Assembly (NCBI GenBank): GCA_963377175.1
Contig: CAUJNA010001890.1
Coordinates: 496,315 to 560,314 of the forward strand
Length of the DNA: 64,000 nucleotides
Source of the DNA: Effrenium voratum
Lineage: Eukaryota; Sar; Dinophyceae; Suessiales; Symbiodiniaceae
Reading direction: 5' to 3'
Shown here: piece after piece, positions 26,901 through 34,700 of the stretch
How the letters are laid out: every line of letters begins with the position of its first letter
Position numbering within the stretch: the first letter of the stretch is position 1
Program-made: the position numbers and the translations under genes
Notes under the pieces: generated by a model
Seen by the model: only the letters and a program-made list of their open reading frames with translations
What the model was told of the DNA's origin: nothing
Databases searched by the model: none

Positions 26901-27871
26901 AACCAGAGGGCATATATTGTGAATATCATGAGACTTCGGGTACATTCTGCTTGTATGCGGGGTCTAGCCTGGGTTCACTAACCACTTGCTAACTTGGCCG
27001 AATTTTCATGTGTGATCTGCAACTACCCAAATGAAAACCTCACCGGCCCAAAATGGCACTGCTTAGTAGGTAAGTATCGCCAACATGCCAAATTAACCTG
27101 AAACCCAAACAACCCGAAAGGAGCTTCCTCCACCCACACACACACACACATGTGCGTGTGTCTCAGAACAGGTGGCCCACATCTCAACCTCGCAAACCCC
27201 AATGCAGTAGGTCAACATATGAGCAAATAAGGCTGCGGTGTGGAGGGTTCTTCAAAGGTTCTCGTTTCGAGCAACCCCAAAAAGGTACCCTTCAGATAAG
27301 AAACGGCCATTTCGAGTGAAATAGACCGGGAACATAAAAGGCCACGCATCCCTCTTAGCTTCCTGTTCTGCAATTTGCTTATATAAGACCCCCTGGAAAA
27401 ACCAAAATATGTCCAGTAGTGAAATAGATTCCCTTTAAAACCAACAGGGGAAAATAAAATCATACTCTGAATCAAATGGAAGTTTTGACCAACGTGGCAC
27501 CCAGGCAACGCCTCCCCACAAGAAAATGCCCAAACAATTGAAGAACAACACATCAGAGCATACAAACAAAAGCGCAAATAGTTGATCCCATTAGAAAGGA
27601 TACTCAGCAACAAATCACCTAGGGCGTAAGCACCCCAAGAAACAAAGACAAACACATTGGGTGAAGAACAGAAGTATGTAACGGAAAGTAAGTTCTAAGA
27701 TCCGAAAACAAGAACAACAAAACATAAGTAACATTTAAGAAACACCATCCGGGGTGGATTTCTCAGGTTTCTTCAACCCCACAAAGCCACAACGCCAGCA
27801 CTCCCAACGGGGAGTGCGAACCATTCACCGAGGCGCCAAGTTCAGCGTGCAGGTGCCTACCCTCGCACCGC
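11802..27871 (-). CDS. AAAP family (SLC38-like) amino-acid transporter, 14 exons
   Basis: Membrane carrier of the amino acid/auxin permease type (Aa_trans fold), expected to move neutral amino acids with H+ or Na+. Exons in order: 27871-27837 (start tentative), 26778-26711, 26008-25978, 25700-25672, 24490-24437, 22901-22838, 20499-20423, 19033-18995, 18730-18665, 17916-17855, 16667-16564, 15106-14996, 13203-13080, 11916-11802. All phases agree and the joined frame of about 320 residues has no stop until TGA at 11802. Eleven membrane segments are visible. Family landmarks: TM1 STIGVGALTLPF; TM2 LLLLLVFFLVYNLYLL; LGKPG before TM3; REVPLSKSL after TM4; IRSEM after TM6; TM7 VSGVAGYVSF, then APDNVL; TM10 with FMFPGL; and a TM11 that ends the protein. 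At about 320 residues it is shorter than the usual 400-500: loops are short and the N-terminus upstream of TM1 is missing. Donors 6 GT and 7 GC; acceptors all AG|G. Substrate is not predictable. Confidence 0.88.
13080..13203 (-). CDS. AAAP transporter exon, TM9-TM10
   Basis: CARVTSTVLLLGFMVLMARA, LDGALAKPLG, then LTSAVCTTAI. TM9 and the first half of TM10 (family lG..g.~~...i). Acceptor CCTGAG|GCTGCG; donor ATCAT|GCGCCT (GC type). A family E element lies just inside the following intron (12894-13045). Confidence 0.9.
13560..13825. repeat. family A element interrupted by a nested insertion
   Basis: The left part (to about 13610) and the right part (from about 13750, TAAATACCAACA ... GGTGCGAAATGG) belong to one family A copy. 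They are separated by about 130 bases beginning with AGCGGGGATATGGGGGAAGC and ending with an inverted counterpart (CTTCCCCTGCATCCCTGCT), which looks like a second, nested inverted-repeat element. Confidence 0.65.
14640..14745. repeat. inverted-repeat element with TGGGTGTGGCTCAAA ends
   Basis: TTTGGGTGTGGCTCAAAC ... ATTTTGAGCCACACCCATCT, about 106 bases; a diverged half copy of its end occurs near 52350. Lies in the intron after the TM8 exon. Confidence 0.72.
14996..15106 (-). CDS. AAAP transporter exon, TM8
   Basis: FRSSHLPSLLARGAIALQLT, then AACAGVYVPLAPRRQT, membrane segment 8 followed by the P.R loop of the family. Acceptor ACCGAG|GCTTCC; donor ACCC|GCGACC (GC type). A family E element starts 57 bases upstream at 15163. 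Confidence 0.88.
15163..15260. repeat. family E element
   Basis: CCTGGAGTCTCC ... GGGACTCCAGG inverted ends, with GGTCATGGACCC words inside. Other copies: 2897-2974, about 5816-5960, 9152-9256, 9428-9502, 11957-12048, 12894-13045, 32778-32857, 60625-60711, 61789-61876. Confidence 0.83.
16242..16377. repeat. family A element (full copy)
   Basis: 136 bases with both inverted ends, in the transporter intron downstream of the TM7 exon. Confidence 0.85.
16564..16667 (-). CDS. AAAP transporter exon, TM7
   Basis: QSFALLDYVVSGVAGYVSFC, then QAAPDNVLDGDWDL. It matches the family's TM7 (G..GY..F) followed by .~DN(I/V)L. Acceptor CTTGAG|GCAAAG; donor CTTGG|GTCGAG. Confidence 0.9.
17855..17916 (-). CDS. 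AAAP transporter exon, TM6
   Basis: FSFCMNAATAFVSIRSEMAC, equivalent to the F.F.cH.n...i..E(l/m) segment of SLC38. The usual His is replaced by Met-Asn. Acceptor CGCGAG|GTTCTC; donor TGTGG|GCAACT. Confidence 0.82.
18665..18730 (-). CDS. AAAP transporter exon, TM5
   Basis: SLVGALDLIVPGTTGSGAHV and AW, membrane segment 5. Acceptor CGACAG|GTCTCT; donor CGTG|GCATGC (GC type), chosen because it keeps phase into the next exon. The plus strand is open here too. Confidence 0.75.
18995..19033 (-). CDS. AAAP transporter exon, PLSKSL
   Basis: Thirteen-codon span reading PLSKSLAHPRLR across its split ends. It equals the family stretch PLs..ksl..Lr between TM4 and TM5. Acceptor CCGCAG|GCCTTT; donor CGGAG|GTGAAC. 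Followed by a 14-base G run. Confidence 0.82.
20423..20499 (-). CDS. AAAP transporter exon, TM4
   Basis: DMVLRLAGVVGTCCMLLTTL and IVVRE, membrane segment 4. Val (EV) is split with the next exon. Acceptor GCGGAG|GACATG; donor GAGGT|GCCCTG. Earlier GT donors exist, but only this GC donor keeps phase with the conserved PLS motif that follows. Confidence 0.82.
21640..22115. repeat. 38-base minisatellite in a transporter intron
   Basis: About 12 copies of a 38-base unit: ACTGGCGAGCAGCTCTGG then CGGGATACTCGGCGGGATCC, with length variants on the left. It lies in the intron between the TM3 and TM4 exons. Because 38 is not a multiple of 3 the reading frame rotates, which explains long open frames on both strands; they are not genes. 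Confidence 0.93.
22838..22901 (-). CDS. AAAP transporter exon, TM3
   Basis: YGLEAFLLLYSFGLSVSYMG and VV, membrane segment 3 with the SY..v end typical of the family. Acceptor CTGGAG|GTACGG; donor GGTC|GTGAGC. Just upstream (22901-22950) is a short TCGAGTCGC-rich repeat. Confidence 0.85.
23781..23860. repeat. 10-base tandem repeat GTTAGTTGGT x8
   Basis: Four exact copies of GTTAGTTGGT, then GATAGTTGGT twice, AATAGTTGGT and GATTGTTGGT: a gradient of divergence in one direction. Lies in the transporter intron between the TM2-3 loop and TM3 exons. Confidence 0.95.
24437..24490 (-). CDS. AAAP transporter exon, TM2-TM3 loop
   Basis: SYAAVVAAVLGKPGALL, then K split with the next exon. LGKPG matches the (L/F)G..G loop before TM3. 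Acceptor CCTTAG|GTCCTA, donor TGAA|GCGGCA (GC type). Lies 40 bases from a family C element at about 24531. Confidence 0.82.
25414..25520. repeat. family C element
   Basis: CTAGGTCCTCCAGTAGAGAG ... CACTACTGGGGGACCT. Other copies: 24531-24630 (partial) and 38020-38132. Confidence 0.83.
25672..25700 (-). CDS. AAAP transporter 29-base microexon, TM2 end
   Basis: VYNLYLLDA plus two bases of Val, continuing TM2 (family pattern Y.lyLL..a). Acceptor TTCCAG|GTGTAC; donor GCGGT|GTGCAG. The frame stays open well past this donor, so a longer exon cannot be excluded, but this end restores phase and homology. Confidence 0.75.
25978..26008 (-). CDS. AAAP transporter 31-base microexon, TM2 start
   Basis: One G plus ten codons SLLLLLVFFL, the first half of TM2. 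Acceptor ATCCAG|GTCCCT; consensus donor CCTG|GTGAGC. The first four exon bases (GTCC) equal the first four of the preceding intron. Confidence 0.82.
26069..26190. repeat. family C element
   Basis: Complete copy in the intron before the 31-base transporter exon, ending 61 bases from that exon. Flanking CTAGTAT occurs at both ends. Confidence 0.82.
26711..26778 (-). CDS. AAAP transporter exon, TM1
   Basis: Sixty-eight bases encoding VLSTIGVGALTLPFTTAQVG and WL. The G(V/A)G.L.LP motif of TM1 is the strongest family landmark of the gene. Acceptor CTCGAG|GTGCTG; donor TTCA|GTCCGC. Confidence 0.9.
27837..27871 (-). CDS. AAAP transporter exon, lead-in to TM1
   Basis: Reads GGARVGTCTLNL and joins in phase to VLSTIGVGAL, matching the S..fNL...iG.G.L entry of SLC38 proteins. 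Donor TTG|GCGCCT. The acceptor is uncertain: 27861 or 27871 are both AG|G. The start codon lies further upstream and was not found. Confidence 0.6.
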
Positions 27872-27942
27872 CTTCCGAGAGCTGCGGCGAAGCATGCGCG
27901 AGCTTGGGGACCCAAGCAGGGCAGCCCAAAGGTTCTACTTGA

Positions 27943-28113
27943 CTACGTCCAGATTTGAGAGGTTGGAATACGGGTACCCGAACTTCTTTTTTTTTTTTTC
28001 GGTAGTCTATTTTAGTAGGGGCACCGGTACCCGAACTTTGTTTAGGTAGTCTATTTTAGTAGGGGAACCCTCCCGCAAAAAAGGGGAGAGAAGGGCACTA
28101 CTGGGGGACCTAG
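27943..28113. repeat. family C element with internal duplication
   Basis: The core segment GGGTACCCGAACTT ... GTAGTCTATTTTAGTAGGGG occurs twice in tandem, making this copy longer than the others. Lies just upstream of the first transporter exon seen. Confidence 0.8.
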
Positions 28114-28631
28114 TTGACCACAGGGAAACCAAGAGCCAAGAGCGGAACCCCAAGAAAAGCCCAAAGGAAGAGCAAACAAAGCTGGACACATCTGGACAAC
28201 CGAGAGGCGAAATAGGACCAACATAAAACCAAGCAGCTGTCAGGTTGCCAAACACGATGAGATATTCGCCTGCCTTCAAAAGGAATCTTCAAAGGAGACC
28301 CCCGCAACTATGACACGTGCATGGTTGTGTTGATAACGGCCCGGCCTCCTCAAATCGCCACAGCTTACGAAACGCGTGGCATTTCAACATACCAAACTCG
28401 GAGTCCCAACAATGCTTTAGCATTTCCATTTCCGGCCGCGGCAAAACACACTTGCTAAGTCAGATACACAGTACTCTCGCACCAATCATCATGGAACCTG
28501 ACAAGGGTGCCGGAAGACCATTTTCCCTCTAAAGGCACCCCCTGTCAGGTTCCACGACAATTGGCGGAGGGTATCTAGTTGTTTTTTCTCGCTGGCCGAA
28601 ACTTCACCAAATCGCTGCTTGCTCTTCCTTC

Positions 28632-28764
28632 CTGTGGATGGACGAAATCCATTTCGCACCGCCTAAGAAACCCTGGGAGGAGTCCATTCCCCTGTATATA
28701 CCAACAACTAGTGGTATCAACCTTGGTTTGAAGGCGGTGCGAAACGGATTTCGTCCATCCACAG
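28632..28764. repeat. family A element (full copy)
   Basis: 133 bases with near-perfect inverted ends CTGTGGATGGACGAAATCC ... GGATTTCGTCCATCCACAG; a conserved core includes GTAAATACCAACAA (here TATATACCAACAA) and a GGTTTGAA word. Flanked by T and TATG. A MITE-like non-autonomous element and the type copy for family A. Confidence 0.88.
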
Positions 28765-28929
28765 TATGTCAAAGCTGTCCCACGCAGAACTTGAGACCAA
28801 ACCCTAAGCGAACCCAGTGCCTTCAGGAGGGGTACATTAGCCCAACACTCAGGCTTAAGTGTCATTTGAGTTTAATTCCTTATCAGGGTTGTGAGAATTC
28901 CCCGCAGCTGTGATACCAATGGAAGACCT

Positions 28930-30830
28930 GCCAAATGAGTAAATTGTTCTCAAAGGGGGGAGGTTCCCTGGCACGCGACCCAAGCAATCATTCCCACCCA
29001 GTTCCTTGTCGTTGACAAAACAAACCCCATCGCGGAGAGTAGGACCAGTTTTCTCAATCTCCCATCCCGTGCCTTTGTCGGTTGAGATGATAACGCTGTT
29101 TTTGTGCACCAGAAGAGTGCTATATGTCGCAGTAGGTGTGTCAGGGGCCAGCAGCGCCGCAGACGACATGGCTCGAAAGCGAACTTTGAAAGCGGAGTTG
29201 CTGATTGCTTGGTCGTCCCTTGGGACTAAAAACGCGGTCCTCGCTGATGATCTTGGCTTCAAATGGATCAGCCCAAGGCATGCCGTACTTCGGCAAAGGC
29301 TTTGTCATAACTACCTCAGCTTCGACCCCCAAACAGCAAGCACGTGTTGTTGCTTAGTCTGCTTCATACATATGAACTTGAGCATGTATCAAGCTAAACA
29401 GATATCCAAACAATGGAGCTTTGCTCCTTGAAAACTGCAAGCACAGGCATGCTGCTCGCCTGTTATGGAATACCCAGACACCCGAGATCCTTCTAGTGAT
29501 GCCATTTACGGCTCCATTTTCAGAATCCGCAGGTTTCACTTTTGTAGAGTTGGTGCCTGCAACAGCAGACCCCTCGAAATGGTTGGCTTCCTTTGGCGTC
29601 CCTTTGAACGCTATCTAAAAAGTGGTTGCTCCCATCTTTGGTATGAACATCGAGTTTTTAGACTCAATGGGCCATGGGGCACGAGCCCGAAACGCGCAAG
29701 CGGCGGATACTCATGGCTGCGTGCTTGGGGCAATTCAAGGGAAGCCCAGTGGTACTTGTCAACTCACTGAGGACCTGAAAATCAAAGGTAAGCCTGGTGT
29801 GGATGGACAAATCAATTTCGCACCGGTTGGGATGGATGAATCCTGATGAACATTGGGATGGCACCATCTACCAACTGCAGGATGTCCTCTGAAACCTTGA
29901 CTAAATATGGATCACACCCAGAAACCCAATATTTCAAAAGGTACAAGCAAGCCCAGTGCTTCCTGTCAGCACCCCGAATGCAAGTTTTCCTGGATACCTT
30001 CTATACAGTGGGAACTGGAAGCATTGAGTTCTGCGCCGTTACTTGCTCACATAAGTCCCGAATTCGATAACCTCGCTGTAAATGGGCAGTGGCATTGATG
30101 TTGTGTTCTAGCCAAATTTCCAGTGAACCCGCGTGACCACTATGGCAACTATCCGTCTTCCTTCAAGTTTGAAGAGTGGTTCCCTTGGCGCGGCGAGAGA
30201 GAGAGAGAGAGAGAGAGAGAGTTGGACGCCTTGCGCACCACAGGTCAATGGGGACCCGCAAAAGCTTCAAAACGAGTTTCATCGCTATCACTCGCCGAGT
30301 GCTTCCAATTAATTACCCCTGCAGGTAAGTGTAAAGCAAGGGATGTAACACCCACAGGTAAGCAACCCCCTGGTCCACAATATATTATGAATTTCACTGA
30401 CAACCCTGCTTTTTCAATCCTTAGCTATGGGGCCCATAAAAACTACTTCAATAGACAGCCTCGGGGTTGGAACAGCAGGTCCGCCCCGAAGCACTGGGTG
30501 AAGCAGCTGGTTCTTTCCGACACTCAGCTGTACAATGCAGCCAGCTGTAACAAGCACAGGATGTCGAGTCGAGAGACATCCCATGAAGGGCTTTCTTTCC
30601 TTCGGCAAAGAGGTGATCATGTTCCGGGCCCATGTGGGTCGTGCATGGGGGCCCTGTGGACGCTATATGTCCATCAACCATCTTGAGGAGTTTCCATCCA
30701 AAAGTCCACGGGGACATCAGGTCGAGGACCCGAATCGATCAAATCGAGCTGGTGAGAATGTCTTTCGGATCACTTCCAGGATGCGCCTTGGTCGAGACAG
30801 TGGGGTGGTAGGAGGCTGAGTTTTAGAGGG
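28930..30830. other. element-poor island with open frames on both strands
   Basis: Unlike its surroundings, this 1.9 kb has almost no recognisable inverted-repeat elements. Minus strand: protein-like runs in changing frames, for example KNSMFIPKMGATTF at about 29.66 kb, FEGSAVAGTNSTKVKPADSE at about 29.55 kb, EAEVVMTKPLPKYGMPWADP at about 29.3 kb and STDKGTGWEIEKTG at about 29.07 kb, with a stop between the first two. Plus strand: an open frame at 30123-30686 and the run HPMKGFLSFGKEVIMFRAHV near 30.55-30.62 kb, plus CAGGTAAG sites near 30322 and 30354. It could be a decayed or retroposed gene or an unrecognised multi-exon gene. The family is not recognised and the coding strand is undecided. 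Confidence 0.35.
30195..30221. repeat. GA microsatellite
   Basis: Continuous GAGAGA run inside the element-poor island; open in frame as Arg-Glu repeats. Confidence 0.95.
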
Positions 30831-31414
30831 ATCCTTACATAAAACTCCTGAAAATTGCCTTGTAAATGGTGGTTTCTCCTTTATTTTGGCGGAAAAATCG
30901 ATGTTTCACATGGGCAAAATGTATCGTTTAAGGAGCCCTGTTTTAGAGTGGGTTTAGAGGTGGCTCGAGTGGTTCATTTAAAGTGGGTTTAGGCGCAAGA
31001 ATGCAGGAGAAACCCACTGGCAAGGCTGTTGGAGGACAAGGGTCCAAGGGGAGTGCATTTGAGGGTTGGATATCCTTCCATTTGCTTCAGGCCCCTGGAA
31101 AAAAAAAAAAAAAAAAAAAACATGTTGCCAGCAGTCATAAAATTCACATGTTGCCAGCAGTCATAGATTCCCTCCAAGACCAACAAGGCAGATGAGCAAA
31201 TGTTTCCCAGTGACCTAGTGATGGATTCCCTTTGAAACCAACAGGGGAAAATTGATAGATTCCTTTGATAACCAACAGAAAAATATTCATTTCAGGAAAT
31301 GGAAGGATCCCTCTGCAGATCATAAGGATCAAACCTCAACCTCCCAACCCAGAACTGAGGCCACGCCCCAGCTCGGAAGCACCCCTCACACCTAGCCCCT
31401 TCCCCCCCCCCCCC

Positions 31415-31444
31415 GCCTTCCCGGGGCCAAGCGCGAGTTCGTGC
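31415..31444 (-). CDS. possible next exon of the GST-C-like gene
   Basis: Acceptor TCTAG|GCACGA. If joined to the previous exon it reads SSVEHELALGPGK, reminiscent of the charged segment after the RWY helix in eEF1B. It runs into a poly-C tract, and the donor is unclear. Confidence 0.3.
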
Positions 31445-31704
31445 CTAGAATGCTTGTGAACAATCCACCAAAACCGAGAAATCGGGTAAAAATGAAACCA
31501 GTCGAATTGGTTCTATTTACCAGCCCAAGCCATGTTGGGCACCTGGACCCTCAAAACATTCCTTTGAAAAACGGGGTGAGATTGCCAGCCACAAGTATGG
31601 ACTTGGTGAACTCCCCGTTTTTCTGGGTGGTTCTTTCGGGTCCAAGCGCCTGCTTTTGACCACCACCGACCTCGCCGCGAAACGATCGCTGTGGCGCCCG
31701 GCGC

Positions 31705-31743
31705 TCGACGCTGGAGAAGGACTCCACGTGATCAAACCAGCGC
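31705..31743 (-). CDS. GST-C-like domain exon 5, RWFDHV
   Basis: Thirty-nine bases encoding RRWFDHVESFSSV, the conserved RWY.HI.S helix of eEF1B beta/delta. Acceptor CCTAG|GCGCTG; the donor is probably GTCGA|GCGCC. The following exon is uncertain. Confidence 0.78.
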
Positions 31744-34700
31744 CTAGGCCACGAGTGATGCCCCAAAGTCGCGCTGAGACTCAGAAAATCAGGCCGCCAT
31801 GAAGAAAGGAGTCGGCGGAGTTCATTAAAAAACCTTTAAAATCAAGGGAAACTACAAAGCACATTCATTTCAGCAAATCGGGGTTCAAGCTACCATTGAA
31901 ACAACGGTGGAGTTCATATTTCACGATAACGTTTACCCTTTTGTCATCCGAATTGGGTCCCAAGGCCTTTGTTTCAACGGGGGCCAGGAATCCAAGGGTG
32001 TATGGCAGTTCAAGTTGCATTTCGCCCTTATAGTAGCTGGGTTTTAAAGAGAAGCCCTTGCTACAAAGTCAGGTACATGGATCAGTTGGGATTCGTTGGC
32101 CTTAGTTGGCCTGTGGCCTTATTTCTGAGCTGTCCTCAGATCCCCCGCTAAAAGTTAACTTTCAGTGTGCTAAATGGAAACTACGACTAAACACTAAAAG
32201 CTGAAAAGCTGAAAAGCTAAGGGACCGGATGGCTGGGAGCCACCAAGCTCACTGGTTTCTTTTGAAACGATTGCCACCATAGGTGTCCTTTAGATGGCCC
32301 TGGAAGATGATGAAACCACCAGGTAAACCAGGAATCGCCATCTATCTTTCTGGCAAGACAACCAAAAAGGACACCTACTGTGGATGGACGAAATCCATTT
32401 CGCACCACTTAAGAAACCCTGGAATGATTCGATTCCCCTGCAACCAACAAACGCTATGGTTTCCATGGTTTCATTTCGTGGTGCGAGAAGCGGAGTTCGT
32501 CCCTGTGGATGGAAACTAAAAAAACTACAAAAAACAAAATCGCACCACCTAAGAAACCAGAATTTGTTGGAGTTCCAGGATGGAAAAAAGAAGACCTGCA
32601 CCACTTTGAAACCGGAATTTTTGGATTTACAGGACCATCGACTCATTCCAGGCTTCCCTCTCGGTGGTGCATCGGCTCCCGGGCCTGAGATTCGGCGTCT
32701 CCGGCAGGCCGGACCTGGGCTCTCGGGCTCTCGTTTTCTCCCAAAGAACCACCTGGATGGGTCCACCCGAGGCAAAAATGGGCCCATGACCTGTATAATC
32801 CCGATATTTTGGGGAATGACTTCATCTTTGTTTTAAAGGTCAGAAGGAGGCTCCAGGCATGAACACTGTTTAGGACATTGCCTTTAGCAGGCTGTGAGCG
32901 TTTCTGGTGTTCTTGGATGCACCTAAACACAATTTGCCATTTTTATGGCCCCGCATTCATGTCTTACGTCTCCATTTGCTGTGAGGCAACCTGTGACAGT
33001 TCGCTTAACCCCATTGGGCAGGTCTGCTGTTTTCTCAGCCAACATGCAGAAGCTGGAAATGCACCGAAATCGGTGGGAAACGTACGGAGTTCGGCGGGAA
33101 AAGTACTGAGATCTGCAGAAAAGGTCGGGAAACCAGCGATCTGAACGTGAGATTCTCGTAGCAACAAGCAACAAGTAGTTGAATGCTCATGTGTTTGGTT
33201 TTTTGCCCGCAAGAGATACAGAGTGTTTGCTCAAATGTACGGATTTCACCACCTTTCAGACACCAAACGGAATGATTCCCGATTTCCCCACGTAAACACC
33301 AAGAAACGCGATATCGCTTCCCCGATTTCATTTCGGTGGTGGAGGAAGCGGATTTCGTCCATCCACAGTAGGGTACGGATGCCTCAAGTGGGCTGTAGAT
33401 CCCACGAAGTGAGATCGACTCATTCCCTTGGGCTCCTGAACGATGCGACATGGAATTCGTGCATCCACAGGGGTCATGACATGCACAAGCCTCCCAATGG
33501 AGAACCCTAAGCCCCCGGCCGAGGATGTTTTTGGGAGGGGGCACAAGAGTCGAATCGGACACTTACATTACCCGTCTGCTTCGGACCCTTTCAACCTGAA
33601 GCCTCGAAACTCTGGGGTTATTGCACCCCACTATGGCTGGTGAATTCCAAGTTGTTTGTGGGTAGTTCTTTCGGGTCCAGGTAGCCTAAACCCAAATCTT
33701 GATGTCCCGAACTGGGAAACAAGGGTCGCTATTCGATTTGTCCTGCTAAACCTGATACATTTACTGGTTTGCAAGGCAGGGACACCCCTGGGCACAAAAA
33801 AAGAAGACACGCTCGCCCGGTACATGGGCAACCCCTCCTGAACCACCAAACCACCAATCCAAACCAGCAATTAGAGGAAAGCTGAAACTTGGTTGACAAT
33901 CCAAGCATATTTTGACACACAAGGCATGGCATAGCTTCCTACACCCTCTTTGGCTTACACGGCTTGGCCAGCTTTTGCACATCGACAAAAACACACACCA
34001 AACCGCTCGCAAGCCGCACCCGGCAACCCGCAGCCAAGTTGCTCCGAGAGCTGCTCAAAGAGCTCCGCGTCGCTGGAGCTGGGCCTCGGGAGTTTTGGAG
34101 CCGACCCCGGTGTTGGGCTTTTGCCAATGGAAAAGAGAAGCACCCGAACCAAAAGTGGCTTCAATTTGGAGTACCTCAGCAAATCCGATAGAATGTTCCT
34201 GTGCTGGTTTCCCTTGAAAAAAACAACAAGAAAGGGCAACCTCAAAAAAGACGCACCCACATATTCCCAACTCCACCAAGCAAATGATCATGTCTAACCA
34301 TTGCCATAGGAGGCAATGTCAACGTCTATGTCCCCAACTGACTTTGGACTTTGATAAGTACCTAAACCCAAAATCTCAACAAAGACGGGTGTTTGCCCAA
34401 CATTTTGGTTGGTGTCTTCCCTTTTTTATGGGTAGAGGTATCGAGTCCAGGGTAAATATTGGCCCTTCGCTTGGATGGTCAACCTTAGGATGTTGATCAG
34501 CTAGGTCCTCCAGTAGACAGGTTAGAAGAAGGGTACCCCTTTTTCTGTAGTCTATTTTAGTAGGGGAACCCTCCAAAAAGGGTAATTAAAAAGGCACTAG
34601 GGGGGGAGTCAGATGTTGATCAGAGTGTCTCTCACTTCCCTCCATTTACTGATCTCTGGTCAACAAACCCACGGAAGCGAGACATTGGTCAAGCTTTTGT

